NCBI GenBank assembly: GCA_965247775.1
Contig: OZ252031.1
Location: forward strand, 806,001 to 870,000
DNA from: G965247775 sp965247775
GTDB taxonomy: Bacteria > Chloroflexota > Dehalococcoidia > Bin125
Length of the DNA: 64,000 nucleotides
Reading direction: 5' to 3'
Positions 16,109 through 24,999 of the stretch are shown piece after piece. How positions within the stretch are numbered: the stretch's first letter is position 1; every line of letters begins with the position of its first letter. The position numbers and the translations under genes are program-made. The notes beneath the pieces were generated by a model. That model saw nothing but the letters and a program-made list of their open reading frames with translations, was not told the origin of the DNA and searched no databases.

Positions 16109-17287
16109 ATGCTACAGTCCGCGGCGGCTGCCGGGGTGCTGCGTTTGGGGCGTCGTGTGCGCTTCTCGCCGGGCCGGCCCCGCGTGCTGGCCCTCGCCGG
16201 CCTGCTGCTGACGGGCATCGCGCTGATCGTGGTCCTGCTGGCCCCGCCGGCCGGCCGCACAGCGGGATCGAGCGCAGCCAGCGCCGGCGGCGCGCGACTC
16301 CTCGTTGCCGAATACGGCGACGCCGGCAGCACCCTCTGGCTCGTCGACCCCGCCGATCCCGCCCAGCGCGTCGCGCTGACCCCCGTCGCGCACGCTCCGG
16401 GCTGGGCGCCGGAGGGCGCCGTGGCCCCGGCAGGCGACCGCGTGGCGATGCTCGTCGTGCCGCCCGGCGGCAGCGACCCCGCGACTGAGGCGCAGTTGAT
16501 CCTCAGCGATGGGGGCCCGTCGCGAACCCTGGCGCAGGCCGTGGACCTACGCGGCGGCCTGGCCTGGAGCGCGGACGGGGCCCACGTCTACGCGCGCCGC
16601 CAGGAGGCCGGGGCCGGCGGGCGGCTGCGCTTCACGCTGCTGGAATGGGATGTCGATACGGGCCGCGAGCGGGCGCTGCTCCGTCGTGACGACATCCTGG
16701 GTCTGTACCCGCTTGGGCGGCCACTCGGCGGCGCGGTCTACGCCGTGGCGATCGGACCCGGCGGCAGTCAGCTCTTGCCGCTGGACGGCAGCGACGCCGT
16801 GGTCCCGTTGTGGGCCGGCGTGACTCGGGACTGGAGGCTCTCGCCCGACGGCGAAACGATCGCCTTCACCGCGCAGCAGGGGCTGCGGCTGGACGTGCGC
16901 CTGCTGTCCCTGGGGGCCGCCCCGCTGCGCGTCGCCGCGACGGCGCCATCCATGGGATCCGGCGGCGGCTCCGCCTCGCCCGCGTGGCACCCGGACGGGT
17001 CCCTGAGCCTGGCGACCTTCGGGGAGGACGCGGCCGCCCTGCGCGTTGCCGTCGCGGGCGGCGGCATCGTTGCGCGAACGCCGACGGGCGGCGTCGCGCT
17101 CCCCGTGGCCTGGGCAGCGGGCGGTGACTTCCTGGCCCTGCGTCGCTTCGATGGCAGCGGCCCGGGGGACCCCGGCCGGGAGGTTGCGGCGGTGCGCGAC
17201 GCCGCCGGCGTGGTGCGCACGATCGAGGGCGCGCACCTGCGCATCCTCGGCTGGTGGGGGGATAGGGGGCGGCCCGCCGATGGCTGA
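16109..17287 (+). CDS. Membrane-anchored beta-propeller (TolB/WD40-like) protein
   Basis: The ATG at 16109 has GGAG eight bases upstream and avoids overlapping tyrA on the other strand. Residues 26-45 form one strong membrane helix, after which the rest is probably extracytoplasmic. Repeated blade-like segments (ARLLVAEYGD, GLAWSADGAHVYARR, DWRLSPDGETIAFT, SPAWHPDGSLSLATF) fit a TolB-like propeller. Its function is not known. The stop overlaps the start of the next gene by eight bases, so the two products may act together at the cell surface. Confidence 0.75.
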   Translation: MLQSAAAAGVLRLGRRVRFSPGRPRVLALAGLLLTGIALIVVLLAPPAGRTAGSSAASAGGARLLVAEYGDAGSTLWLVDPADPAQRVALTPVAHAPGWAPEGAVAPAGDRVAMLVVPPGGSDPATEAQLILSDGGPSRTLAQAVDLRGGLAWSADGAHVYARRQEAGAGGRLRFTLLEWDVDTGRERALLRRDDILGLYPLGRPLGGAVYAVAIGPGGSQLLPLDGSDAVVPLWAGVTRDWRLSPDGETIAFTAQQGLRLDVRLLSLGAAPLRVAATAPSMGSGGGSASPAWHPDGSLSLATFGEDAAALRVAVAGGGIVARTPTGGVALPVAWAAGGDFLALRRFDGSGPGDPGREVAAVRDAAGVVRTIEGAHLRILGWWGDRGRPADG

Positions 17288-18683
17288 TCGCCAGCGTCCG
17301 CAGGCGCTGCTCCTGGGCCTGCTGGCACTGGCGGCGGCGCTGGTCGCTGGGGTGTTCCTGGCCCCGGCGGGGGCACCCGCGCAGGGGCAGCAGGCCGTCG
17401 AGGGCGATGGCTTGGTCTGCGCGAGCTTCGGCGGCGGCCCGCCTTATGCCTTCGAGACGTACGAAGCCGAGCGCGATCGCGCGCCCTACCTGCTGGCCCA
17501 GCGGCTGGCCGCGGCCAACCTGCTGCTCCCCCGCGACCCGGACTTCGCCTTGCCGCCGATCGAGACGGGCCCGGCGACGCAACGACAACTCAGCCCCGGC
17601 GCCGCCATCCCCGCCACCTTGCTCCACGCCATTGGCTGGATCGAGAGCCACCTGACGCAGGCGGCGGCCCACGTCCCCTTCGAGGGGACCGGTGAGGTGC
17701 TGATCTCATCGTCCTGCGCCTACGGGCTCATGCAGGTGGCGTCGTTCTTCAGCAACGAGGGGGGCGTGCCCAGCCGTGCCGAGGCTTTGGCGGGGACGCA
17801 CTACGCCTTCAACATCGCGGCGGGCGCGCGGATCTTGGTGGAGAAGTGGGGGCAGGATCTCTTCCCCGTGGTGGGACTGGGCCAGCCCGAGCTGATCGAG
17901 TCCTGGTACTACGCCACCTGGGCCTACAACGGCTGGGCGCTGGCCAACCATCCCGCCGGCCCCGAGGTCGATCCGTTCCGCGCCCCCTACGCCTGCGACG
18001 GTCCGTTCAACGGCTACCCCTACCAGGAGTTGGTGTGGGGGTGCGTCGCGCAGCCGCCCCACCTCGACGACGCAGCGCTGTGGCCGGCGGCCCCGGTGCA
18101 GCTTCCGGACTTGGCGACGCTGGCGCAGCCCGGCGGCCCCCTGGACCCGGAGTCCTTCTTTCAGGGCTGGGCGACGGTCCTGTCGGCCCCGTTCACGGGC
18201 GCCTCCGTGGCGCGACCCTTCGCCGGGATGGACGCTCCGCTCCCGCCCGGCGCGCGGCCGCATCCCCACCCTGCCTTGGGCAGCGCCCCGGCCGAGCGGC
18301 GGACGATCCTTGGAGATCCGGCCTTGGCGATGGATCTGCCCGCCTTGCACCTCAGCGTCAGCGACGATGTCATCCAGCCGGCCCTGCTGGTGATCGGCAA
18401 CGCCGGCGAGGGGATTCTGGCCTACCGCCTGGTCCCGGACGTGGACTGGTTGCGCACGAGCCTGGCGGCCGGCGTGGCGCTGGGCCCGCGGCCCGGAGCG
18501 CCGCCGTCGCCCTCGACGGTCCGGGTGGAGCCGCTGGCCGGGGGTTTGCCTGCCGGCTTTTATCAGGGCACAATTACGGTAGAGGCGCTGCTCCCGGACG
18601 GCTCGGTCCAAGTGGCGCCGGTGACCGTGACGCTCGACAAGCAGGGCGTGCCGCGCTACGAGGCGGGGCGGCCGCAAAGCTGA
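17280..18683 (+). CDS. Secreted lysozyme/transglycosylase-like protein
   Basis: Begins with a signal sequence (hydrophobic residues 9-28, Ala-rich cleavage region near 30-35). The middle has GWIESHLTQ with E122 as a likely catalytic acid, then CAYGLMQVAS and YYATWAYNGWA, the pattern of an SLT/goose-lysozyme fold that cuts peptidoglycan. The C-terminal section (about 350-467) is beta-rich, with ALHLSVSDDVIQPALLVIGN resembling a BACON-type binding domain. It is 467 residues and its ATG sits inside the end of the propeller gene. Confidence 0.75.
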   Translation: MADRQRPQALLLGLLALAAALVAGVFLAPAGAPAQGQQAVEGDGLVCASFGGGPPYAFETYEAERDRAPYLLAQRLAAANLLLPRDPDFALPPIETGPATQRQLSPGAAIPATLLHAIGWIESHLTQAAAHVPFEGTGEVLISSSCAYGLMQVASFFSNEGGVPSRAEALAGTHYAFNIAAGARILVEKWGQDLFPVVGLGQPELIESWYYATWAYNGWALANHPAGPEVDPFRAPYACDGPFNGYPYQELVWGCVAQPPHLDDAALWPAAPVQLPDLATLAQPGGPLDPESFFQGWATVLSAPFTGASVARPFAGMDAPLPPGARPHPHPALGSAPAERRTILGDPALAMDLPALHLSVSDDVIQPALLVIGNAGEGILAYRLVPDVDWLRTSLAAGVALGPRPGAPPSPSTVRVEPLAGGLPAGFYQGTITVEALLPDGSVQVAPVTVTLDKQGVPRYEAGRPQS

Positions 18684-18714
18684 TTGCCTCGCCCCGTGTT
18701 CCGGGAGGCGCGCC

Positions 18715-19230
18715 GTGCTGGACCGTCTCGCCCGTGCGATCCGTCGTAACCATGGCCTGGAGCACGCCACCGTGGCGGTGCTGCTGAGCCGGCGCGGTCC
18801 CACGCTGCGGCTGGTGGGACGAGCAGGGCCGCGGGGCTTCTACCTCCACGGCAACGTTCGCCCGGAGGAGGCGCTGTCGGCGGCGGAGGAGGCGTTGACC
18901 CGCTTGCAGCGGGGCGAGCGCTCGCTGGCGCTGTCGCCGCTGTGCGGGACCAACCTGGCCGTGGGGGGCGTGCTGGCCGGGGTGTCGGCGCTGGCCGTTG
19001 CGGGCGGCAGCGGCGGGCGCTGGGCGCGCCTGCCCAACGTGCTCACGGCGACGCTGCTGGCGGTTCTGGCGTCGCAGCCGGCGGGCCGTTGGATGCAGCG
19101 ACATCTGACGACCAGCGCCGACATGCGGCAGACCCGTATCGTGGGGGTCCGCCAGGGCGGTCGCGGACGCGGACGCTATCTCAAGGTCGAAACGGCTCAA
19201 GGTCGAAACGGCGAGAGCGACCGCCCCTGA
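18715..19230 (+). CDS. DUF6391 family protein
   Basis: A 171-residue protein starting at GTG with GGGAGG nine bases upstream. The pattern RNHGLEHATVAVLL, then GPRGFYLHGNV, SPLCGTNLAVGGVLAG and a C-terminal Arg-rich tail matches what I recall of DUF6391, found in Chloroflexota and cyanobacteria. Two moderately hydrophobic stretches (near 80-97 and 105-120) could enter the membrane. Function is unknown. The tRNA gene follows 51 bases later. Confidence 0.65.
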   Translation: MLDRLARAIRRNHGLEHATVAVLLSRRGPTLRLVGRAGPRGFYLHGNVRPEEALSAAEEALTRLQRGERSLALSPLCGTNLAVGGVLAGVSALAVAGGSGGRWARLPNVLTATLLAVLASQPAGRWMQRHLTTSADMRQTRIVGVRQGGRGRGRYLKVETAQGRNGESDRP

Positions 19231-19281
19231 CGGAGCCCGCGTTCCGACCCCTCGTGGGCCGGCCGGGAGCGGCGTCGCGGA

Positions 19282-19358
19282 GCCCCCGTAGCTCAACCGG
19301 ATAGAGCAGCGGCCTTCTAATCCGCAGGTTGCAGGTTCGAGTCCTGCCGGGGGTACCA
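19282..19358 (+). tRNA. tRNA-Arg (anticodon TCT)
   Basis: A 77-base cloverleaf with CCA encoded. Acceptor GCCCCCG pairs with CGGGGGT, the D stem is GCTC/GAGC, the T arm is GCAGG-TTCGAGT-CCTGC, and the anticodon TCT is at 19316-19318. The last anticodon-stem pair (C with T) is a mismatch, which is tolerated in Arg tRNAs. It reads AGA codons, which are rare in these GC-rich genes. Confidence 0.93.
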
Positions 19359-19452
19359 ACGACGCGATGCTGCCGTGGCGGCGTCCCGCCGATCGCCCCA
19401 GCCAATCCGGCGGGAGCCCGATGCGGCGCCCAGCCGGGCTCCCTATGCTTCG

Positions 19453-19513
19453 GGTGCTCGGGCGCACGACATCTGCCTGCCCCGCAGCAGGGCGGGGGCG
19501 GTGCCCGAGCACC
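19453..19513 (+). repeat. Eleven-base inverted repeat upstream of the phosphoribosyltransferase
   Basis: GGTGCTCGGGC at 19453-19463 is perfectly complementary to 19503-19513. The 39-base interval contains a second smaller GC stem. It lies in the leader between tRNA-Arg and the phosphoribosyltransferase start 19 bases further on. It may be a tRNA transcription end or a structured leader; I cannot assign it. Confidence 0.4.
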
Positions 19514-19531
19514 GCCGCCGGCCGCAGGGGG

Positions 19532-20248
19532 ATGATGCACGGTGAACGGGCTCAGGGGGATGCCAGCTTGGCGGGGTTCGCCAACCGCGCCGATGCCGGG
19601 CGTCGTCTGGCCGCGGAGCTGCGGCAGCGCTCCGACCTTGCCCTGGACCTGGTCTTGGCGGTGCCCCGCGGCGGGCTCCTCGTCGCGGACCCCATCGCCG
19701 AGGCGCTCGGTCTACCGCTGGACGTATGCGTCGCGCGGAAAGTTGGCGTGCCCTTCCAGCAGGAGTTGGCGATGGGCGCGGTCACGCGTTTTGGCGCCGT
19801 CTGGAATGCGGATGTCCTGGCCCGCGTGAAGCGGTCCGAGGCGCAACTTCAGGCCGCCGCCGAGAGGGCCCAGCGCGAAGTGGAGCGTCGCGAGCAGGAG
19901 ATCCGGGGTGACGCCGCGCCCATCGACGCCGCGGGGAAGCGCGTCGTGCTCGTCGATGACGGGCTCGCCACCGGCGCCACCATGGCGGCCGCAGTGCGGG
20001 CCGTGCAGCATGCGGTCGCCGCGCACGTGGTCGTCGCGATCCCCGTCGCTTCCGGGAGCGCCGTCGGACGGATCGAAGCGCTCGGGGCGGACGTCATGGC
20101 GCTGGCGACGCCGTCCGATTTCCTGGGCGTGGGCCAGTTCTTCGCGGATTTCGGCCAGGTGGCCGAGGCCGCATGCGTCGCCGTCCTGCGCCGCGCCCGC
20201 GCCCGCGATCAGCATCGCCTGCGCGACGAGCGGCGGGGCTCCGCCTAG
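19532..20248 (+). CDS. Phosphoribosyltransferase family protein
   Basis: A 238-residue type I PRTase fold. AVPRGG at residues 43-48 and the PRPP-binding loop VVLVDDGLATGATM near 138-151 are clear. The hood region is not that of hypoxanthine, uracil or orotate enzymes; family members like this are often annotated simply as phosphoribosyltransferase and sit beside hydrolases. Two adjacent ATGs (19532, 19535) follow an AGGGGG purine run; either could be used. The substrate cannot be deduced. Confidence 0.8.
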   Translation: MMHGERAQGDASLAGFANRADAGRRLAAELRQRSDLALDLVLAVPRGGLLVADPIAEALGLPLDVCVARKVGVPFQQELAMGAVTRFGAVWNADVLARVKRSEAQLQAAAERAQREVERREQEIRGDAAPIDAAGKRVVLVDDGLATGATMAAAVRAVQHAVAAHVVVAIPVASGSAVGRIEALGADVMALATPSDFLGVGQFFADFGQVAEAACVAVLRRARARDQHRLRDERRGSA

Positions 20249-20329
20249 ATCGCGCCTGCAGCATCGCCCCGGCCCTGCGACACTGCCGGGCAGGCGGGCA
20301 GCCGTGATCAGGGAGGGAGCGCGCAGCGC

Positions 20330-20566
20330 ATGGGAGCCGTCGCGGAGGTTCGCGCTGTGCCGCTGCGTCCGGAGGCCGGCCGGCCGGCCGCGCTCGCCCG
20401 CGCTGGCGTCGCTGCGTTCCCCGCCCGGCCGGCGCGCAGCGGCGACCGCGCGACGCTGGTGGCCGACGTGCGGCACCTGCACGTTTTCGATCCCGGGACC
20501 GATGCCGCCATCGGCCAGGCGTCCAGCGCCGCTTTGCCCGGCCGGGAGGAGCGCGCATGCTGCTGA
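20330..20566 (+). CDS. Small protein with a TOBE-like tail (possible ABC ATPase remnant)
   Basis: A 78-codon frame whose last third, TLVADVRHLHVFDPGTDAAI, resembles the end of the TOBE domain of sugar ABC transporter ATPases (where LHLFDP-TG-AI is usual). The first half is Ala/Arg-rich without features. GGGAGGGAG lies ten or more bases before the ATG, and the frame overlaps the next start by ten bases. It may be a degraded transporter end that persists as a translated leader, or chance. Confidence 0.35.
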   Translation: MGAVAEVRAVPLRPEAGRPAALARAGVAAFPARPARSGDRATLVADVRHLHVFDPGTDAAIGQASSAALPGREERACC

Positions 20567-21363
20567 CGATCGCCGGGGGCCGCCGGGCCGAGGTGACGCG
20601 CGAGGGTGACGGCCCGGCGCTGGTCCTGGTGCATTCACTCCTCACCGACGCGCACGCCTTCGACCTCGTTGCGCCGGCGCTGGCGCGCGGGGCCGCGGTC
20701 TACCGGGTGTCGCTGCCGGGCTTCGGCGCCTCGCCGCCGCTCCGGGGGGACGGCGGCGCTCCATCGATCGACGATCTCGCCGACTACGTGGCCGCCGCCA
20801 TGGACGCCGCCGGGGTGGGCCCGGAGGCGACGGTGTGCGGCAACGGCCTGGGCGGCTTCGTGGTTGTGGCGTTGGCGATCCGCCACGGGGAGCGGGTGCG
20901 CGGCCTGATTCCGGCCAACTGCGGCGCCGCCTTCCCCGCCGATCGTCGCGGGGCCTTTGAGACGATGAGCCGTCTGGTGGAGAAGGGTGGCATGAAGGCC
21001 GTCGTCGATGTGGCGGTGCGCCGCATTTTCCCGGCCGCTTACCTGCAGCGCCACCCGCAAGCTATCGAGGAGCGGCGAGCGGCGCTGGTCCGTGTGGAGC
21101 CGGGCGCCTTCGCCGCGGCGGCCCGGGCGCTGGCCCGAATGGACCTGCGGCCGCGGTTGGGCGCGGTCCGCACCCCCACCCTGGTCATCGGGGGCGGTGC
21201 CGACGAGACCACGCCCGCGTCGATGGCGGAGGAGCTGGCGGCCGGCATCGCGGGCGCGCAGCTAGCGCTCATCCCGGGCTGCGGGCACTGTCCGCCGCTG
21301 GAGCAGCCGGCGGCCTTCCTGGCCGCCGTCGATCCCTTTCTCGCCGGGCTGCGCGCGGGCTGA
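20557..21363 (+). CDS. Alpha/beta hydrolase fold protein lacking the nucleophile serine
   Basis: A 268-residue alpha/beta hydrolase closest in pattern to enol-lactone hydrolases. LVLVHSLLTDAHAF fits the oxyanion region, GGADETTP the acid loop and IPGCGHCPPLEQP the catalytic His loop. The nucleophile elbow, normally G-x-S-x-G-G, reads GNGLGG at residues 95-100, so Gly stands where Ser should be. The codon is GGC where Ser would be AGC, a one-base change. It may be inactive as an esterase or work through another residue. Confidence 0.85.
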   Translation: MLLTIAGGRRAEVTREGDGPALVLVHSLLTDAHAFDLVAPALARGAAVYRVSLPGFGASPPLRGDGGAPSIDDLADYVAAAMDAAGVGPEATVCGNGLGGFVVVALAIRHGERVRGLIPANCGAAFPADRRGAFETMSRLVEKGGMKAVVDVAVRRIFPAAYLQRHPQAIEERRAALVRVEPGAFAAAARALARMDLRPRLGAVRTPTLVIGGGADETTPASMAEELAAGIAGAQLALIPGCGHCPPLEQPAAFLAAVDPFLAGLRAG

Positions 21364-21411
21364 GCTATCGTCTTCCGTGGGGGTCGTCCCCCGCCGAAAG
21401 CGAGGCATGGC

Positions 21412-22284
21412 ATGGCCGATCACGCACTCACCGTGGGCGATGTTCGCATCACGGCGCTCCTCGATATGGCGATTCAGCGCTTCCCCTGGGCCATGGACCG
21501 GATCTTGCCACAGACATCGCGGGAGGAACTTGCGCCCTTCCGTGAGCGCTACCCAGAGGTTTTCGATGGCGAGGACGGCTGGAAGCTGGACGTGAGCTGC
21601 TACCTGCTCCAGTTCGGCGGCCGCGCCATCCTGGTCGATACGGGGGGCGGCCCGGCCTCCACCGGCTTCGCGCGGTGGTGTCGCGCCGCCGGCCGCCTGC
21701 CGGAGGCCCTGCAGCAGACGGGCGTGACGGAGGCGGAGGTGGAGGCGGTGCTGCTGACGCACCTGCACTGGGATCACGTGGGTTGGAACGTGACTGAGCG
21801 CGACGGCGCGCCGACGTTGATGTTCCCCCGCGCGCGCTACCTGGTGCACCGGGCGGACTGGGAGACGTTTCAGACGCCCGAAGTGCAGGCGGCCGCCCCC
21901 TTCCCCTTCGTCGATGAGCTGGTGACGCCGCTGGAGCGGCTAGGGGCTCTGGAGCTGTTCGAGGCGTCCGAGCACGCCGTGACGCCGGAGATCTCACTGC
22001 TGCACACGCCGGGACACACGCCGGGCAGCGCCAGCATCCTGGTGGATTCCGGGGGCGAGCGGGCGATCATCTGGGGTGACACTATCGTGCACCCGGCGCT
22101 GATCAGCCGTCCGGACTGGGAGTTCGGCTTCGACATGGACCGCGAGCAGGCCAAGCGCACGCGGGAGCGGCTGGTCGAGATGGTGGAGTCGCAGGGGATG
22201 ACGGCGGTGGCCTGTCATATGCCGGCGCCGGGCTACGGGCACATCGTCCGCGTGGAGGGCCAACGCTGGTGGCGCGGGGCGTAG
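21412..22284 (+). CDS. MBL-fold metallo-hydrolase (lactonase-like)
   Basis: A 290-residue metallo-beta-lactamase fold. The metal motif HLHWDHVGW is at residues 117-125, later ligands are in HTPGHTPGS and IIWGDTI, and the last is the His in MPAPGYGHIVR. The overall layout, with a DTGGG strand before the metal motif, is that of the N-acyl homoserine lactonase/quorum-quenching type group, but the substrate is not certain. It begins 48 bases after the alpha/beta hydrolase and probably shares its transcript. Confidence 0.88.
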   Translation: MADHALTVGDVRITALLDMAIQRFPWAMDRILPQTSREELAPFRERYPEVFDGEDGWKLDVSCYLLQFGGRAILVDTGGGPASTGFARWCRAAGRLPEALQQTGVTEAEVEAVLLTHLHWDHVGWNVTERDGAPTLMFPRARYLVHRADWETFQTPEVQAAAPFPFVDELVTPLERLGALELFEASEHAVTPEISLLHTPGHTPGSASILVDSGGERAIIWGDTIVHPALISRPDWEFGFDMDREQAKRTRERLVEMVESQGMTAVACHMPAPGYGHIVRVEGQRWWRGA

Positions 22285-22328
22285 TCCGCTGGGAGCCGGC
22301 AGCGTCTGCAAGGCCTCGTGCGGGCGTT

Positions 22329-24983
22329 GTGCCTTGCCCCGAGGCACCGGCGCCGCCCGGCTGCGACGCGGCGCAACTCCAGCCCCGATTCCGCGTTGGC
22401 CCCCTCTCGGTCATCCTGATCACGGCGGCGATCCTGCTCGCGGCCTGTGGCGGCGACGGCGCGGCGGTCGAGGACGTCTCCAGCGATGCCCCAGCGGCCG
22501 TCGCCATGGCGGCGGCCGTGGAGCGGGATCCCGTCGAGCCCGATCAGCCGGGCGCAGTGGCCGCGCCTGCCGAGGCCGAGGCGCCCGCCCCGGTGGCGCC
22601 GAGCGGCCCGCTCGACGCGTCCGAGGCGCTCCTGCTTCCGGGTGAAGTGCGCCCGGCGGACGAGTTCGGCTGGTCCGGCGGCGTCAGCGGCGACTGGATG
22701 GTGGTCAGCGCCCCTTTCCATGATCAGAACGGGCCGCAGTCCGGCGCCGCCTTCGTCTATCAGCGGGTGGGCGAGGTCTGGCGCGAGGCCGGGCGGCTGC
22801 TGGCCTTCGACGGGGCGGAGAACGATTGGTTCGCGCGCGGGGTGGCCATCGACGGGGACACGCTGCTGGCCACGTCCCCGTTCGCGGATCAGGGCCCGCT
22901 GCGCGACACCGGCGCGGTCTACGTCTTCGAGCGGGATGGCGAGGCGTGGCGCCAGCGGACAAAGCTGGTGGCGGAGCCGCCGCTGGACGGAATCCTGTTC
23001 GGCTGGAACGCGGACATCGACGGCGACACGATGGTGGTGGGGGCGAACGGCAATCACGCCGGCCAGGGGGGTGGCGCCTACATCTTCCGCCGTGGGGGTG
23101 ATGGCTGGCAGCAGGAGGCCTTGCTGCAGCCGGCGGACAGCCTGGCGGACGACGACTACGGGTTCTCCGTGGCGGTGCAGGACGGCGTCGTGGCGGTGGG
23201 GGCGCCGAACGTCAGCGACGTCGAGGCGGACGGCCGGGTCTACGTCTACGAGCGGGACGCGGCCGGCTGGAGCGAAGTGGCGCGGCTGGTCGCGGCTCCG
23301 TCGTTCGCGGGCGGGGAGTTCGGGAGCGCCCTGGCGCTGGGGGACGATGTGATCGCGGTGGGGGCGTTCCAGGCCGCGCCGGCGGGTGAGGATTCCGGCG
23401 CGGTGTATCTCTTTGGGCGGGAGGGCGGTAGCTGGGCGAGCGGTCCGGGCGAGCGCGCGGCGGACTCGCTGTTGCTGGCAGACGACACGATCGCCGGCGA
23501 TTGGTTTGGCTACGCCCTGGATATCGAGGGCGACCGGCTGGCCGTGGGGACACCGCGGCGCGACCACGATCGGCTGCCGATCATCGGCGTGGGAGCGGCG
23601 TACGTGTTCGAGCGGACGGAGGGGGTCTGGACGCAGACCGCACGGCTGGTGGCGGATGACGCGGACTGGTCGAACGAGGACGCCGGCTACGGCTGGGATG
23701 TCTGGCTGGATGCGGCGCATCTGGGGGTGGGGGCCTGGCTGGCCGACAACGCGGCCGGGATCGACGCCGGGTCGGCCTATATCTACCGGCTGGCGGGGCC
23801 GCTGCCGGGGGGCGCAGCGCTGGCCGCGCCGGCGCGCGCGGAGGCGGGGCCGATCGCCGTGGGCCCCACACCGGTGCAGCTGCGGCCCGCCTTCGGGGGG
23901 CGCGACTTCCTCCGCGCCGTGGATATCGTCTGGCTCCCGGACGGCCGGGCGCTGGTGGCCGAGCAGGGCGGGACGATCACGCTGATCAGCCCCGACGGCG
24001 GCGAGGACCGGACGGCGCTGGATTTGCGCGACGCCGTGGCGAGCGGCGGTAACGAGCAGGGGCTGCTGTCGTTGGCGCTGGATCCGGCCTTCGCGGATAC
24101 CGGCTATCTCTGGATCTACTACACGGCTGGGCCGGACGGGGCCAGCCGGCTCTCGCGCCTGCGGCTGCAGGACGGGATCGCGGATGCGGCGAGCGAACTG
24201 GTGGTGCTGGAGGCGCCGCAGTTCACCGGCAACCACAACGGCGGCGCGGTCCGCTTCGGGCCGGACGGGCTGCTCTACTTGGGCCTGGGCGACGGCGGCG
24301 GCGGCGGCGATCCGGAGGCGAACGGGCAGGATCTCGGCACCCTGCTGGGCTCGATCATTCGCCTCGATGTGTCGGCCGCGTCGGCGTCGGCGCCGTACGC
24401 CATTCCGGCCGACAACCCCTTCCGCGACAGGCCGGGCGCCCGGCCGGAGATCTGGGCCTACGGGCTGCGCAATCCCTGGCGGATGGCGTTCGACGAGGCC
24501 AGCGGACTGCTCTGGCTGGGGGACGTGGGCCAGGACGGCTTCGAGGAGATCAACGTGGCGGTCGCGGGGGGGAACTACGGCTGGAGCCGGGCGGAGGGGG
24601 TGGAGTGCTTCCCCGACCGCGGCAGCGCCTGCGATCTGCGCGACACCATCATGCCTGTCTCGCTCTACGGCCACGACACCGGCTGCGCTGTGATTGGGGG
24701 CCTGGTGTACCGGGGCGGGGCGATTCCCGGCCTGGCCGGGGCCTACATCTTCGGCGACCTCTGCAGCGGGCAGATCTGGGGGCTGGACGTGGAGAGCGAC
24801 GAGCCGCCGTTCCTGGTCCTGGGGACGGAGATCTCCATCTCGTCCTTCGCGGCGGATGACCGGGGCGGGCTGTATGTGCTGACCCCGGACCGGCCGATCT
24901 TCCAAATCGTGCCGGTGGCGAAGCCGGCGACGGCGGCGACGCCCCACTACGAGGTGGACTCGGCCGGCCGGGCCTCGCGGTAG
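22329..24983 (+). CDS. FG-GAP repeat protein fused to a PQQ-type sugar dehydrogenase, lipoprotein
   Basis: From the GTG at 22329 a hydrophobic segment ends in LLAAC, a lipobox with Cys at residue 40, so it is probably a lipid-anchored outer protein. A Pro/Ala linker follows. Residues roughly 100-490 hold about seven repeats of the type FG-S-A-GD--VVGA-----GAVYVF (FG-GAP blades). Residues about 530-870 resemble glucose/sorbosone dehydrogenase: FTGNHNGGAVRFGPDGLLYLGLGDGG and WRMAFDEASGLLWLGDVGQD. The two propellers in one chain are unusual. The start is uncertain; an earlier GTG at 22269 overlaps the previous gene. Confidence 0.8.
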   Translation: MPCPEAPAPPGCDAAQLQPRFRVGPLSVILITAAILLAACGGDGAAVEDVSSDAPAAVAMAAAVERDPVEPDQPGAVAAPAEAEAPAPVAPSGPLDASEALLLPGEVRPADEFGWSGGVSGDWMVVSAPFHDQNGPQSGAAFVYQRVGEVWREAGRLLAFDGAENDWFARGVAIDGDTLLATSPFADQGPLRDTGAVYVFERDGEAWRQRTKLVAEPPLDGILFGWNADIDGDTMVVGANGNHAGQGGGAYIFRRGGDGWQQEALLQPADSLADDDYGFSVAVQDGVVAVGAPNVSDVEADGRVYVYERDAAGWSEVARLVAAPSFAGGEFGSALALGDDVIAVGAFQAAPAGEDSGAVYLFGREGGSWASGPGERAADSLLLADDTIAGDWFGYALDIEGDRLAVGTPRRDHDRLPIIGVGAAYVFERTEGVWTQTARLVADDADWSNEDAGYGWDVWLDAAHLGVGAWLADNAAGIDAGSAYIYRLAGPLPGGAALAAPARAEAGPIAVGPTPVQLRPAFGGRDFLRAVDIVWLPDGRALVAEQGGTITLISPDGGEDRTALDLRDAVASGGNEQGLLSLALDPAFADTGYLWIYYTAGPDGASRLSRLRLQDGIADAASELVVLEAPQFTGNHNGGAVRFGPDGLLYLGLGDGGGGGDPEANGQDLGTLLGSIIRLDVSAASASAPYAIPADNPFRDRPGARPEIWAYGLRNPWRMAFDEASGLLWLGDVGQDGFEEINVAVAGGNYGWSRAEGVECFPDRGSACDLRDTIMPVSLYGHDTGCAVIGGLVYRGGAIPGLAGAYIFGDLCSGQIWGLDVESDEPPFLVLGTEISISSFAADDRGGLYVLTPDRPIFQIVPVAKPATAATPHYEVDSAGRASR

Positions 24984-24999
24984 GCACGCGTCCTGCGTA

